Origin: DATJLY01 sp035518375
GTDB taxonomy: Bacteria > Pseudomonadota > Alphaproteobacteria > ATCC43930 > CGMCC-115725
Length of the DNA stretch: 64,000 nucleotides
Direction: 5' to 3'
NCBI GenBank assembly: GCA_035518375.1
Contig: DATIXQ010000040.1
Coordinates: 1-64,000 of the forward strand
A program made the position numbers and the translations under genes. Under the pieces are notes generated by a model. It was given only the letters and a program-made list of their open reading frames with translations, did no database searches and was not told where the DNA came from. Shown here piece after piece: positions 34,265-43,353 of this stretch; position 1 is the first letter of the stretch, and each line of letters starts with the position of its first letter.

Positions 34265-35338
34265 CTATCCGCCGCACTGCGCGCGATGGCGCAGCAGATG
34301 GTCGGCAAGCACAAGCGCCATCATCGCTTCTCCCACTGGGACCGCGCGAATGCCGACACAGGGGTCGTGCCGCCCTTTCGTCGCGATCTCGACCTCGTGT
34401 CCCGTCAGATCGACCGTGCGCCGCGGCGCCGGGATCGAGCTCGTCGGCTTCACGGCGAAGCGCAAGATAATGTCCTGCCCGGTCGAGATGCCACCGAGAA
34501 TGCCGCCGGCATTGTTCGAAAGAAACCGCACGCGCCCTTCCGCCATGCGCATCTCGTCGGCATTTTCTTCGCCGGAAAGCGCCGCCGCGGCGAAGCCGGC
34601 GCCGATCTCGACGCCTTTCACCGCGTTGATGCCCATCATCGCGCTCGCGAGATCGGCGTCGAGCTTGCCGTAGATCGGCTCGCCCAATCCTGCCGGCACG
34701 CCGCTTGCCACGATCTCGATGACCGCGCCCGTGGAGCTTCCGGCCTTGCGCACGCCGTCGAGGAATCCTTCCCAGCGCTGCGCCATATCGCGGTCGGGGC
34801 ACCAGAATGGGTTGTCGTCGATCGCGTCCCAATCCCAGCGCGCACGATCGATGCGATGCGGCCCCATCTGCACAAGCGCGCCGCGGATGCGAACGTCGGG
34901 GCCCACCACCTTGCGCGCGATGGCGCCCGCGGCGACCCGCGTTGCCGTTTCGCGCGCCGAAGCGCGACCGCCGCCGCGGTAATCGCGAATGCCGTATTTC
35001 TTCCAGTAGGTGTAATCGGCGTGGCCCGGCCGGAAGCGGTCCTTGATCGCCTCATAGTCCTTGGAACGCGCGTCCTCGTTCTCGATGAGGAGCTGGATCG
35101 GCGTGCCGGTGGTGTGGCCCTCGAACACGCCGGAGAGGATCTTCACCTGGTCGCTCTCGCGCCGCTGCGTCGTGAAACGCGACTGACCCGGGCGCCTGCG
35201 GTCGAGCCAAGGCTGGATGTCGCTTTCGGCGAGCGCGATACGCGGTGGACAGCCGTCGACGACGCAACCGATCGCGGGTCCGTGGCTCTCGCCCCAGCTC
35301 GTGAAGCGGAACGTCTCGCCGAAGCTGTTGCCTGCCAC
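34265..35338 (-). CDS. aroC: Chorismate synthase
   Basis: 357 residues. Converts EPSP to chorismate using reduced FMN, the last step of the shikimate pathway. Conserved blocks: GESHGPAIGCVVDGCPP, RRPGQSRFTTQRRESDQV, GVFEGHTTGTPIQLLIENED, GGGRASARETATRVAAGAIA and GRHDPCVGIRAVPVGEAMMA at the C-terminus. Start ATG 35338. It sits between fabI (10 bp) and sppA (9 bp), so the three are probably one transcript. Confidence 0.97.
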   Translation of the reverse strand: MAGNSFGETFRFTSWGESHGPAIGCVVDGCPPRIALAESDIQPWLDRRRPGQSRFTTQRRESDQVKILSGVFEGHTTGTPIQLLIENEDARSKDYEAIKDRFRPGHADYTYWKKYGIRDYRGGGRASARETATRVAAGAIARKVVGPDVRIRGALVQMGPHRIDRARWDWDAIDDNPFWCPDRDMAQRWEGFLDGVRKAGSSTGAVIEIVASGVPAGLGEPIYGKLDADLASAMMGINAVKGVEIGAGFAAAALSGEENADEMRMAEGRVRFLSNNAGGILGGISTGQDIILRFAVKPTSSIPAPRRTVDLTGHEVEIATKGRHDPCVGIRAVPVGEAMMALVLADHLLRHRAQCGG

Positions 35339-35348
35339 GCGCGCCCCG

Positions 35349-36161
35349 CTAGACCACGGATATGTCGGGCGCGTCCGGCGATTTCATGCCGACGACGTGA
35401 TAGCCGCAATCGACGTGATGCACCTCGCCGGTGACGCCGGCGCCGAGATCGCTCAAAAGATAGACGCCGGCGCCGCCGACTTCCTCGATCGCGACGTTGC
35501 GCTTCAGCGGCGCGTTGTACTGGTTCCACTTCAGGATATAGCGGAAGTCGCCGATACCCGAGGCGGCGAGTGTCTTGATCGGCCCGGCCGAGATGGCGTT
35601 GACGCGCACGTTCTGTCCGCCGAGATCGGCCGCGAGATAGCGCACCGAGGATTCGAGCGCGGCCTTCACCACGCCCATGACGTTGTAGTGCGGCATGACC
35701 CGCTCGGCGCCGAGATAGCTCAAAGTGAGGAGGCTACCGCCCCGCGGCATGAGCGGCGCTGCGCGCCGGCAGATATCGGTGAAGGAAAAGCAGGAGATGT
35801 CCATGCTGCGCAGGAAATTGGCGCGCGTGGTGTCGATGTAGTGGCCCTTGAGCTCGTTCGCATCCGAGAAGGCGACCGCATGCACGGCGAAATCGATGTG
35901 CTCCCAGCGCATCTTGAGGGCTGCGAAAACGGCGTCGAGGCTCGCTTCGTCGGTCACGTCGCAATCGAGAACGAGGTCGCTGCCGATGCTCGCCGCGAGC
36001 GGCCGCACGCGCTTGGCGAATGCGTCGCCCTGATAGGTGAAGGCAAGCTCCGCGCCATGCTCCGCGGCCGCCTTGGCGATGCCCCAGGCGATCGAGCGGT
36101 CGTTCGCCACGCCCATGATGAGGCCTCGCTTGCCGGCCATGAGCGGCTTTCCGTTCACCAT
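35349..36161 (-). CDS. fabI: Enoyl-[acyl-carrier-protein] reductase (NADH)
   Basis: 270 residues from ATG 36161, with GAGGAGCGAG upstream; a second ATG at 36140 is possible. An SDR-type reductase of fatty-acid elongation: MAGKRGLIMGVANDRSIAWG (cofactor loop), FAVHAVAFSDANELKGHYID, SLLTLSYLGAERVMPHYNVM with the Y-x6-K catalytic pair, and VRVNAISAGPIKTLAASGIG. This is the triclosan/diazaborine target class. Followed by aroC and sppA. Confidence 0.95.
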   Translation of the reverse strand: MVNGKPLMAGKRGLIMGVANDRSIAWGIAKAAAEHGAELAFTYQGDAFAKRVRPLAASIGSDLVLDCDVTDEASLDAVFAALKMRWEHIDFAVHAVAFSDANELKGHYIDTTRANFLRSMDISCFSFTDICRRAAPLMPRGGSLLTLSYLGAERVMPHYNVMGVVKAALESSVRYLAADLGGQNVRVNAISAGPIKTLAASGIGDFRYILKWNQYNAPLKRNVAIEEVGGAGVYLLSDLGAGVTGEVHHVDCGYHVVGMKSPDAPDISVV

Positions 36162-36270
36162 GCGTGCTCGCTCCTCGGGCGGCGGCGGCGCCGATGGAAG
36201 TAGCACCATCCTACACGATGGCCCTGTACCGCGGAAAGCACCCCGGCCGAGTTTGCGCGGGCGCATTATG

Positions 36271-37137
36271 TTAGCCGGTGCCGCCGCGCACCTTCTGCCG
36301 GCGCCGTTCGGCCCAGCGCTCGAGAAACGACGTGAGCTCGGGATCGGCCGGGTCGGGGAGCATGACGCGGAGCCGCACATACTGGTCGCCCGCGCCGCCC
36401 GCTGCGGCGATGCCCTTGCCCTTCAAACGCAGGAGCGCGCCACTGTTTGACCCTTTCGGCACCTTCACCGCGACGTCGCCATGAATCGTCGCCACGGTGA
36501 GTGTCGCGCCAAGCACGGCATCGGCGAGGCTCACCGGCAGCTCGACCTGAATGTCGCGATCCTTGCGCGTGAAAAGAGGGTGCGGATCGACCGTGACATC
36601 GAGATGGATGTCGCCCGCAAGCCCGTCATGGAGGCGCAATTTCTGGCCCGAGTCGATCCCTGGCGGTATCGCGACCTCGATCGTGCGTCCGTCCGCCAGC
36701 GCGACCTGACGCTTGGCGCCGAGCGCCGCCTCCAAAAAACTGATGCGCAGCGCCTGGTTCGCGAGTTCGGCCTTGGCGCCACTTCCGCGCCCGCCAGCCG
36801 AGCGTCGGCCGCGGCGGAGGAACTCCTGGAACACCTCGTCGAGCGAGAAGTCGGAGAAGCCGGCGCCGCGCCCGGCGCGTGCGCGCGCGCCACCGCCGAA
36901 GCCAAAGCCGCGCTCGCGCCCCTCGGCGTCGATCTCGCCGCGGTCGAAGCGCCGGCGCTTGGCCGGATCGGACAGAATCTCGTAGGCGGCGTTGAGTTCG
37001 CGGAACTGGGTCTCGACCGCGCGGTTGCCCGGATTGACGTCGGGATGGAGACGCTTGGCGAGGCGACGGAAAGCGCGCTTCACATCGTCGTCGGACGCGT
37101 CGCGCGCGAGACCGAGGACCGCGTAGGGATCTCTCAT
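36271..37137 (-). CDS. DnaJ-family co-chaperone, CbpA-like (no zinc finger)
   Basis: 288 residues from ATG 37137. N-terminal J domain (MRDPYAVLGLARDASDDDVK; HPD in KRLHPDVNPG), a Gly/Arg/Phe-rich linker (GFGFGGGARARAGRG), and two C-terminal substrate-binding beta domains (VAIPPGIDSGQKLRL; VAVKVPKGSNSGALLRLKGK). The CxxCxGxG zinc-finger repeats of DnaJ proper are absent, as in CbpA/DnaJ-like proteins. It is divergent from pdxH (92 bp), a common neighbour pair in alphaproteobacteria, and 109 bp ahead of fabI. Confidence 0.9.
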   Translation of the reverse strand: MRDPYAVLGLARDASDDDVKRAFRRLAKRLHPDVNPGNRAVETQFRELNAAYEILSDPAKRRRFDRGEIDAEGRERGFGFGGGARARAGRGAGFSDFSLDEVFQEFLRRGRRSAGGRGSGAKAELANQALRISFLEAALGAKRQVALADGRTIEVAIPPGIDSGQKLRLHDGLAGDIHLDVTVDPHPLFTRKDRDIQVELPVSLADAVLGATLTVATIHGDVAVKVPKGSNSGALLRLKGKGIAAAGGAGDQYVRLRVMLPDPADPELTSFLERWAERRRQKVRGGTG

Positions 37138-37228
37138 TCGCACGCATTGTGCCCGTTGGGGACCACCGCTCGCAACCGGATTGCAACATTCGCTATGGTA
37201 GAGACCTGCTTTCGCGCGAGGATTTCCC

Positions 37229-37816
37229 GTGACATCCGCATCGCTTGAAGACCCATTCGAGCGCTTCGCGCAATGGTTTGCGGAGGCGAACAAGGCGGAA
37301 GCCCTGGCCGAGGCCGCGAGTCTTGCCACATCGACGCCCGGCGGCGTGCCTTCGCTCCGCCTCGTGCTCGTCAAGGCTGCCGATTCGCGCGGATTCGTGT
37401 TCTACAGCAACAGCGAGAGCCGCAAGGGCGGAGAGCTGGCGGCCAATCCGCGCGCGGCGCTGTGCTTTCACTGGAAAGCAGTGCGGCGCCAAGTCCGGCT
37501 CGAAGGCGATATCGAGCCTGTGAGCGATGCCGAGGCTGATGCCTATTTCGCGACGCGCGCGCGCGAAAGCCAGATCGGCGCCTGGGCCTCGGCCCAGTCG
37601 CGCCCACTTTCGAGCCCGGCCGAGCTCGAGCGGCGATTTGCCGAGGAATCGCGCCGCTTCGACGGGCGCCCGGTGCCGCGGCCGCGAAACTGGCCCGGCT
37701 TTCGCCTCGTGCCGTCCGTGATGGAGTTCTGGGAAGAGCGTCCGCACCGCTTGCACGAGCGTCTCTGCTACCGCCGGCAGGGCGCCGGCTGGACGGTCGA
37801 ACGGCTCTTCCCGTAA
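37229..37816 (+). CDS. pdxH: Pyridoxamine 5'-phosphate oxidase
   Basis: 195 residues from GTG 37229, with GCGAGGA upstream. FMN enzyme that oxidises pyridoxamine/pyridoxine phosphate to PLP. Conserved: DPFERFAQWFAEANKAEALA, SLRLVLVKAADSRGFVFYSN, SRKGGELAANPRAALCFHWK, RQVRLEGDIEPVSDAEADAY, and C-terminal VMEFWEERPHRLHERLCYRR. It supplies the cofactor for the nearby HemA and aminotransferase. The SDR gene starts 9 bp after the stop. Confidence 0.95.
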   Translation: MTSASLEDPFERFAQWFAEANKAEALAEAASLATSTPGGVPSLRLVLVKAADSRGFVFYSNSESRKGGELAANPRAALCFHWKAVRRQVRLEGDIEPVSDAEADAYFATRARESQIGAWASAQSRPLSSPAELERRFAEESRRFDGRPVPRPRNWPGFRLVPSVMEFWEERPHRLHERLCYRRQGAGWTVERLFP

Positions 37817-37825
37817 GCTGCCGCC

Positions 37826-38569
37826 ATGCCCGGCGCCGCCCACAAGACCCTGCTTCTCACCGGCGCAAGCCGCGGCATCGGCCATGCGACGGTGCAGCGC
37901 TTCAGCGCCGAGGGCTGGCGCATCATCACCTCCTCGCGCGATGACGTCCCGGCCGAGTGCAAGCGCGATCCCAATTGGACGCACCACATCCCGGCCGATC
38001 TCGGCGATCCGGCGGAGGTCGAGCGCTTCGCCAAGGAGGCGATCGCCTGCATCGGCGACGGCGCGCTCGACGCGCTCGTCAACAATGCCGGCATCTCGCC
38101 CAAGACGCCGCTGCGCGAGCGCCTCGGCTGTCTCAACGGCGACCTCGGCGACTGGCACTCCGTGTTCCAGCTCAATTTCTTCACGCCGCTCTCGCTCGCC
38201 CGCGCGCTTGCCGCGCCCCTTGCGCGCGGACGCGGCGCCATCGTCAACATCACCTCGATCGCAGGCCATAGCGTGCATCCGTTCGCAGGCTCCGCCTATT
38301 CAACCTCGAAGGCGGCGCTGTCGGCGCTGACGCGCGAGATGGCGGTCGAGTTCGCCGAGCTTGGCGTGCGTGTCAACGCGGTGGCGCCGGGCGAGATCGA
38401 GACGGCGATGCTGTCGCCCGAGACCGACGTGCTGATCCCGCGCATCCCACTGCACCGGCTCGGCAAGCCCGAGGACGTGGCGGCCACCATCTACTATCTC
38501 TGCGCGGGCGATTCCGCCTACGTCACCGGCACCGAGATCTTCGTCACCGGCGGCCAACACCTGCACTAG
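37826..38569 (+). CDS. SDR family NAD(P)-dependent oxidoreductase
   Basis: 247 residues with all classical short-chain dehydrogenase features: TLLLTGASRGIGHATVQRFS (cofactor Gly motif), LDALVNNAGISPKTPL, the catalytic Ser in IVNITSIAGHS, Y-x3-K in SAYSTSKAALSALTREM, and VRVNAVAPGEIETAM. The C-terminus YVTGTEIFVTGGQHLH is typical. It stands between pdxH and an aromatic monooxygenase (gap 4 bp), so a dehydrogenation step in the same aromatic pathway is plausible (inference). Confidence 0.88.
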   Translation: MPGAAHKTLLLTGASRGIGHATVQRFSAEGWRIITSSRDDVPAECKRDPNWTHHIPADLGDPAEVERFAKEAIACIGDGALDALVNNAGISPKTPLRERLGCLNGDLGDWHSVFQLNFFTPLSLARALAAPLARGRGAIVNITSIAGHSVHPFAGSAYSTSKAALSALTREMAVEFAELGVRVNAVAPGEIETAMLSPETDVLIPRIPLHRLGKPEDVAATIYYLCAGDSAYVTGTEIFVTGGQHLH

Positions 38570-38573
38570 CGTC

Positions 38574-40136
38574 ATGTATGACGTCGTCATCGTGGGCTAT
38601 GGGCCCACCGGGATGCTGGCAGCGATCCTGCTCGGGCGCGCCGGCCATCGTGTCGCCGTCATCGAGCGCTACCATACGCTCTACAACCTGCCGCGCGTCG
38701 GCATCGTGCATGACGATGTGCTGCGCATGTTTCAGGAGATCGGCTGCATCGACGAGATCTGGCCGGCGACTCACTTCCTGCCTGTCTACGAGCTTGCGAA
38801 GAATGGGCGCGTGCTGCTCTCGAGCGAAGTTTCGCCGATGGCGACGCATGGCTGGCCCGAATACATCTCGATCTACCAGCCCTCGTTCGAGAGGGAGATG
38901 GACCGTATCGCCTCGGCGCTTCCTACGGTCGAGATTTTCCGCGGCGCCACGGCAAGCGCGCTCGCGGCGGGCACGGATCGCGTCACCCTCACCGTTTCAG
39001 CTGAGAACGGCGGCACGTGGCAGATCGAGGGCCGCTATCTCATCGGCGCCGACGGTGGCAACAGCTTCGTGCGCGAAGCGCTCGGCGTCCCTTACGAGGA
39101 TCTGGGCTTCGATCAGGACTGGCTCGTGATCGACGCCAAGGAGAAGCGCGTGCGATCCGGCCTGCCCGCCATGCGCCAGTTCTGCGAGCCGGAGCAGCCG
39201 GGCGTCACGCTTTATATGGGGCCGCATCATCGCCGCTGGTCGTTCATGATCTTTCCCGGCGAATCCGCCGAGGCCGCGATGGCGCCCGAAAGCGTGTGGC
39301 GAAGGCTGGACCGGCCCGAGGGCGCGACGCCCGACGAGTTCGAGCTGATCCGCGTCGCGGCCTACAAGTTCCAGTCGCTCTATGCCGAGCGCTGGCGCGT
39401 CGGCCGCGTGTTTCTGGCCGGCGATGCCGCGCATCAGATGCCGCCCTTTCTCGCGCAGGGCCTCTGCTCCGGCTTTCGCGACGCACATAATCTCGCGTGG
39501 AAGCTCGATCTCGTCCTCAAGGGCCTTGCCGACGACGGGCTCCTAGATACCTACATGGCCGAGCGCGGCCCCAACGCGCGCGCCACCATCATCGAGAGCA
39601 TGCGCGTCGGCCAGCACGTCAATGAGCGCGACCCCGAGAAGGTGCGCGCACGCGACGTGCAGCTTCTGGCGCTGCAGGCGGAGAAGGAGCGCGCGGGCGG
39701 TCGGAACGAGCTTATCGCGTTTCGCGTGCCCGGTTTTACCAGCGGCTTCATCGCGAGGGGCGGTGCGCCCGCGGCGGGCGATGCTTTTCCCCAGTATCGC
39801 GTGCGTGCGGGGGCACGCGACGGGCGTTTCGACGACATCGCAGGGCGCGGCTTCCTCGTCCTCGCGCGCGGCGCCGATGCGGCGGCCGCGCTCGCACCCG
39901 ACGATCTCGCCTTCTGGCGCGCGCTTGGCGGGCGTTTTCTGCAGATAGATGCGGGCGAGGGCGCTGACCTCGTCGACAGCGACGGCAGCTATGGCAAGCT
40001 CATGGACGAATATGCTTGCGCCGTCCTCGTGAAGCGCCCCGACGACTATCTCTTCGGCGGCTGCCGCACCGCGGGCGACCTGCCGGCGGTGATCGCAAAT
40101 CTGCGCGATCAGCTTGCTGGGACGCGGAGGCCTTGA
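38574..40136 (+). CDS. FAD-dependent aromatic monooxygenase, MhpA-like (3-(3-hydroxyphenyl)propionate hydroxylase type)
   Basis: 520 residues. Class A flavoprotein hydroxylase: N-terminal FAD motif DVVIVGYGPTGMLAAILLGR, IERYHTLYNLPRVGIVHDDV, GRYLIGADGGNSFVREALGV (DG motif) and GRVFLAGDAAHQMPPFLAQG (GD motif), followed by GLCSGFRDAHNLAWKLDLVL and a thioredoxin-like C-terminal domain. MhpA hydroxylates 3-hydroxyphenylpropionate and 3-hydroxycinnamate before ring cleavage; no ring-cleavage dioxygenase follows here, so the substrate is a guess. The 3' end overlaps the convergent wHTH gene by 28 bp. Confidence 0.9.
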   Translation: MYDVVIVGYGPTGMLAAILLGRAGHRVAVIERYHTLYNLPRVGIVHDDVLRMFQEIGCIDEIWPATHFLPVYELAKNGRVLLSSEVSPMATHGWPEYISIYQPSFEREMDRIASALPTVEIFRGATASALAAGTDRVTLTVSAENGGTWQIEGRYLIGADGGNSFVREALGVPYEDLGFDQDWLVIDAKEKRVRSGLPAMRQFCEPEQPGVTLYMGPHHRRWSFMIFPGESAEAAMAPESVWRRLDRPEGATPDEFELIRVAAYKFQSLYAERWRVGRVFLAGDAAHQMPPFLAQGLCSGFRDAHNLAWKLDLVLKGLADDGLLDTYMAERGPNARATIIESMRVGQHVNERDPEKVRARDVQLLALQAEKERAGGRNELIAFRVPGFTSGFIARGGAPAAGDAFPQYRVRAGARDGRFDDIAGRGFLVLARGADAAAALAPDDLAFWRALGGRFLQIDAGEGADLVDSDGSYGKLMDEYACAVLVKRPDDYLFGGCRTAGDLPAVIANLRDQLAGTRRP

Positions 40137-40639
40137 AGCCGCGCCTCGAGCGCGGCGATGTCGTGGTCGAGCCAGGCGTCGAACGGTTCGGCCGCGCCAG
40201 ATTCGGTGCGCCTCAAGTCCTTGAGGCGGGCAAGTTCGCTCTCGACGGACTCGGCGATGAGCGCCATCTGCTCCTGCCGCTCGTCCGCCGGCAGCGCCTG
40301 GAGGAAGCGGAGCTTCAGCAGGATGGTGAGCCGGTTGAGGTCGCCGAGCGGCGCGCGCGGCCGCGCCTTCAGGAGCGTGCGCAGGGTCTGACGTCCTGTT
40401 TCGGTAATAGCCAGCGTCGCGGTCTCGGCGTTGGCGCCGCTCTCTGAGGAGGCGAGTCCCTCGTAGCGCAAGAGCTCGAGCGACGTGCCCATGAGCTCGA
40501 GCGAGGGGCCGGCCACACAGCTCGTGAAATGGCGGATCGCTGCCGCGAGTTCGCCATAGCGGCGCGGGCCTTCGGCGAGGAAGCCCAGCGCCGCAAGGCG
40601 GATCGCTTCGCTCGGTATGAGGGAATTGTCGCGGAACAT
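40109..40639 (-). CDS. PadR-like winged-helix protein
   Basis: 176 residues. A winged-helix DNA-binding N-terminus (SEAIRLAALGFLAEGPRRYG, ELAAAIRHFTS, then LSLELLRYEGL-like wing region with ITETGRQTLRTLL) is followed by a helical C-terminal domain with LKLRFLQALPADERQEQMAL and a run of charged helix (LARLKDLRRTESG). This is the PadR/MarR-like layout of ligand-responsive repressors. It starts 7 bp after hemA on the same strand, so it is probably co-transcribed with it; whether it regulates hemA or the convergent monooxygenase is open. Confidence 0.8.
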   Translation of the reverse strand: MFRDNSLIPSEAIRLAALGFLAEGPRRYGELAAAIRHFTSCVAGPSLELMGTSLELLRYEGLASSESGANAETATLAITETGRQTLRTLLKARPRAPLGDLNRLTILLKLRFLQALPADERQEQMALIAESVESELARLKDLRRTESGAAEPFDAWLDHDIAALEARLQGLRVPAS

Positions 40640-40646
40640 CGGCAGA

Positions 40647-41852
40647 TCAGGCCACGCGGTGCATTGGCAGGCTCGCCCACACCTGGCGCAGCGCCACGAC
40701 GAGCGCGTCGATATCCTCGTCGCTGTGGAGCGGCGTCGGCGTCAGGCGCAGCCGCGCCATGCCGCGCGGCACGGTCGGATAGCAGATCGGCTGCACGTAG
40801 ATGGAATGGCGCTCGAGCAGCAGGTCGGACGCGTCCTTGCAGAGCTGCGCGTCGCCGACGAGCACCGGTACTATGTGGCTGGCGCTCTCCATCACCGGAA
40901 GCTGAACCTCGGCAAGGCGCCGCTTGAGGAGCGCTGCGCGCTCCTGGTGGCGGCGGCGCAGGTCGTGCGCCTCGCGCACGTGGCGGATGCTCGCGACTGC
41001 GCCCGCGGCGATGGCCGGCGGCAGCGACGTCGTGAAGATGAAGCCCGGCGCGTAGCTGCGGATGAAATCGACGAGCCCCGTCGAGGCCGCGACATAACCC
41101 CCGACGAGCCCGAACGCCTTTGCCAGCGTGCCCTGGATCACGTCGACTTTGTCCTCGACGCCGTCGCGATCGGCGATGCCGGCGCCGCGCGAGCCATAGA
41201 GCCCGACTGCGTGGACCTCGTCGAGATAGGTCAGCGCGCCATGACGGTGCGCCACATCGCAGAGTTCGCCGATGGGCGAGATGTCGCCGTCCATCGAATA
41301 CACGGACTCGAAGGCGACGAGCTTCGGCCGCGCGGGATCGAGCGCCTTCAGGCGCCGCTCGAGGTCGGCCGGGTCGTTGTGGGCGAAGATCTGCTTCTCG
41401 GAGCGGCCGTGGCGAATGCCCTCGATCATCGAGTTGTGGTTGAGCGCGTCAGAAAGCACGATCGCGTTGGGCATCTGGCTCGCAAGCGTGGCGAGCGCCG
41501 CATCGTTCGCGACATAGCCCGAGGTGAAGATGAGCGCCGCGGGCTTGCGGTGGAGCGCGGCAAGTTCCGCCTCGAGCGTCACATGGTAATGCGTCGTGCC
41601 GGAGATGTTGCGCGTGCCCCCGGCACCGGCGCCGGTGCGGTCGATCGCCTCGTGCATGGCCGCGAGCACGGCCGGATGCTGGCCCATGCCGAGATAATCG
41701 TTCGAGCACCAAACGGTAATCTCGCCGCCGCTCTTGTGGTCATAAGCGCGCGGGAACCGCCCGGCGCGCCGCTCGAGATCGGCGAATACCCGGTAATGTC
41801 CCTCGGCTCGCAGAGCGTCGAGCCGATTCCTGAAAAACCCTTCGTAATCCAT
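40647..41852 (-). CDS. hemA: 5-aminolevulinate synthase (ALAS)
   Basis: 401 residues. PLP enzyme condensing glycine and succinyl-CoA, the C4 route to heme found in alphaproteobacteria. Motifs: VWCSNDYLGMGQHPAVL, GAGAGGTRNISGTTHYHVTL, IVLSDALNHNSMIEGIRHG, TYLDEVHAVGLYGSRGAGI, and PLP Lys245 in QGTLAKAFGLVGGY. A C-terminal domain with HIVPVLVGDAQLCKDASDLL follows. It is downstream of a class III aminotransferase (57 bp) and upstream of a winged-helix gene, in one direction. Confidence 0.97.
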   Translation of the reverse strand: MDYEGFFRNRLDALRAEGHYRVFADLERRAGRFPRAYDHKSGGEITVWCSNDYLGMGQHPAVLAAMHEAIDRTGAGAGGTRNISGTTHYHVTLEAELAALHRKPAALIFTSGYVANDAALATLASQMPNAIVLSDALNHNSMIEGIRHGRSEKQIFAHNDPADLERRLKALDPARPKLVAFESVYSMDGDISPIGELCDVAHRHGALTYLDEVHAVGLYGSRGAGIADRDGVEDKVDVIQGTLAKAFGLVGGYVAASTGLVDFIRSYAPGFIFTTSLPPAIAAGAVASIRHVREAHDLRRRHQERAALLKRRLAEVQLPVMESASHIVPVLVGDAQLCKDASDLLLERHSIYVQPICYPTVPRGMARLRLTPTPLHSDEDIDALVVALRQVWASLPMHRVA

Positions 41853-41909
41853 TGCCCGCGCTAGTCCTCCCCACCAGAGGCCGCAGTATAGACCCGGCGC
41901 CCAGGGGCG

Positions 41910-43298
41910 TCAGGCGGACAGAACGTCGCTCCTCCGCCGCAATTCGGCCGTCGCGGCCTCGAGCCCGCGCTCGAACCGGCGAACCAGCTCTTCGACCTCG
42001 GCGGCCGAGATCACGAGCGGCGGGCAGAAGGCGATGGTGTCGCCAAGCGCGCGCAGGATGGCGCCCTCCTCGCGGCATTTCTGCATCACCAGCGCGCCCG
42101 CGCCAGCCTGGGCCGGAAACGGCGCCTTGGTGGCTTTGTCGCGCACCAGTTCGATCCCGGCGATCAATCCCACGCCGCGGACCTCGCCGACGAGGGGATG
42201 GCCGGCGAAGCGCCGCACCGCCTGCTGCAAGACCGGCGCCACGGCGCAGACGTGATCGAGGATGTGGCGCTCCTCGTAGAGCTTCAGCGTCTCAAGCGCG
42301 ACGGCGCACGAGACCGGGTGCCCGCCATAGGTGAAGCCGTGCGAGAACACGCCGAGCTTCTCGCTCTGCCGCACGAGCGCGCGATAGATCGGCTCGGAGA
42401 TGACGGTGGCCGAGATCGGCAGATAGGCTGAGGACAGCGCCTTCGCCACGGTCACGATGTCGGGCGCGAGCCCGAATGTCTCGGTACCGAACATGCGGCC
42501 GGTCCGCCCGAAGCCGCAGATCACCTCGTCGGCGATCAAGAGCATGTCGTGCTTCTTAAGCACGCGCTGGATTTTCTCGAAATAGCTGCGCGGCGGCACG
42601 ATGACGCCGCCCGCGCCCATCACCGGCTCGGCGATGAAGGCGGCGACAGTCTCCGGGTCCTCGCGCTGGATCTGCAGGTCGAGGCTCTCGGCGAGCCGGT
42701 CGGCATATTGCTCCTCGCTCTCGCCGGGATGGCCAAAGCGCCAGTGATGCGGGCAGTCGGCGTGGCGGACCTGCGCGATTGGCAGATCGAAATCGCGGTG
42801 GTTGGCGGCAAGCCCGGTGAGGCTCGCGGTCGCGACCGTGACGCCGTGATAGCCCCTGAGGCGCGAGATGATCTTCTTCTTGCGCGGGCGGCCCAGGGCA
42901 TTGTTGTAGTACCAGACGATCTTGACCGCGGTGTCGTTGGCCTCAGAGCCGCTGTTGGAGAAGAACGCCTTCGACATCGGCACCGGCATCATTGCGACGA
43001 GTCGCTCGGCGAGCGCCCCCGCCACCTCGTGCGCCATCTGATTGAAGCCGTGATAGAAGGGCAGGAGCCGCATTTGCCGCACGGCCGCCTCGACAAGGCG
43101 CTCTTCGCCGAAGCCGAGGGCCGTGCACCACAAGCCCGCCATGCCCTCGATATAGTCCTTGCCGGCCTCGTCATAGACGAAGACGCCCTTGCCTTCGCGG
43201 ATGACGAGCGGGCCTTCCTCCTCCTGCCGCTTCAGATTGGTGTAGGGATGGAGGTGGTAGGCCACGTCGCGGCCCGCGGCCGAATTCGGTCTTTGCAT
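41910..43298 (-). CDS. Class III aminotransferase (omega-amino acid:pyruvate type)
   Basis: 462 residues. Fold type I aminotransferase: MAGLWCTALGFGEERLVEA, FFSNSGSEANDTAVKIVWYY (phosphate cup), RLRGYHGVTVATASLTGL, D257 in LLIADEVICGFGRTG and PLP Lys286 in VTVAKALSSAYLP, then FSHGFTYGGHPVSCAVALET. The Trp and Phe around WCTALGF and the length match omega-amino acid:pyruvate or taurine:pyruvate aminotransferases; the exact amino donor is not decidable. It may share a transcript with hemA downstream. Divergent from the YkgJ gene (55 bp). Confidence 0.9.
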   Translation of the reverse strand: MQRPNSAAGRDVAYHLHPYTNLKRQEEEGPLVIREGKGVFVYDEAGKDYIEGMAGLWCTALGFGEERLVEAAVRQMRLLPFYHGFNQMAHEVAGALAERLVAMMPVPMSKAFFSNSGSEANDTAVKIVWYYNNALGRPRKKKIISRLRGYHGVTVATASLTGLAANHRDFDLPIAQVRHADCPHHWRFGHPGESEEQYADRLAESLDLQIQREDPETVAAFIAEPVMGAGGVIVPPRSYFEKIQRVLKKHDMLLIADEVICGFGRTGRMFGTETFGLAPDIVTVAKALSSAYLPISATVISEPIYRALVRQSEKLGVFSHGFTYGGHPVSCAVALETLKLYEERHILDHVCAVAPVLQQAVRRFAGHPLVGEVRGVGLIAGIELVRDKATKAPFPAQAGAGALVMQKCREEGAILRALGDTIAFCPPLVISAAEVEELVRRFERGLEAATAELRRRSDVLSA

Positions 43299-43353
43299 GG
43301 CGGCGCCTTCGGTGCTTCCCTTTGCACGGCACTATGGCGCGAGGGGCGCGCGA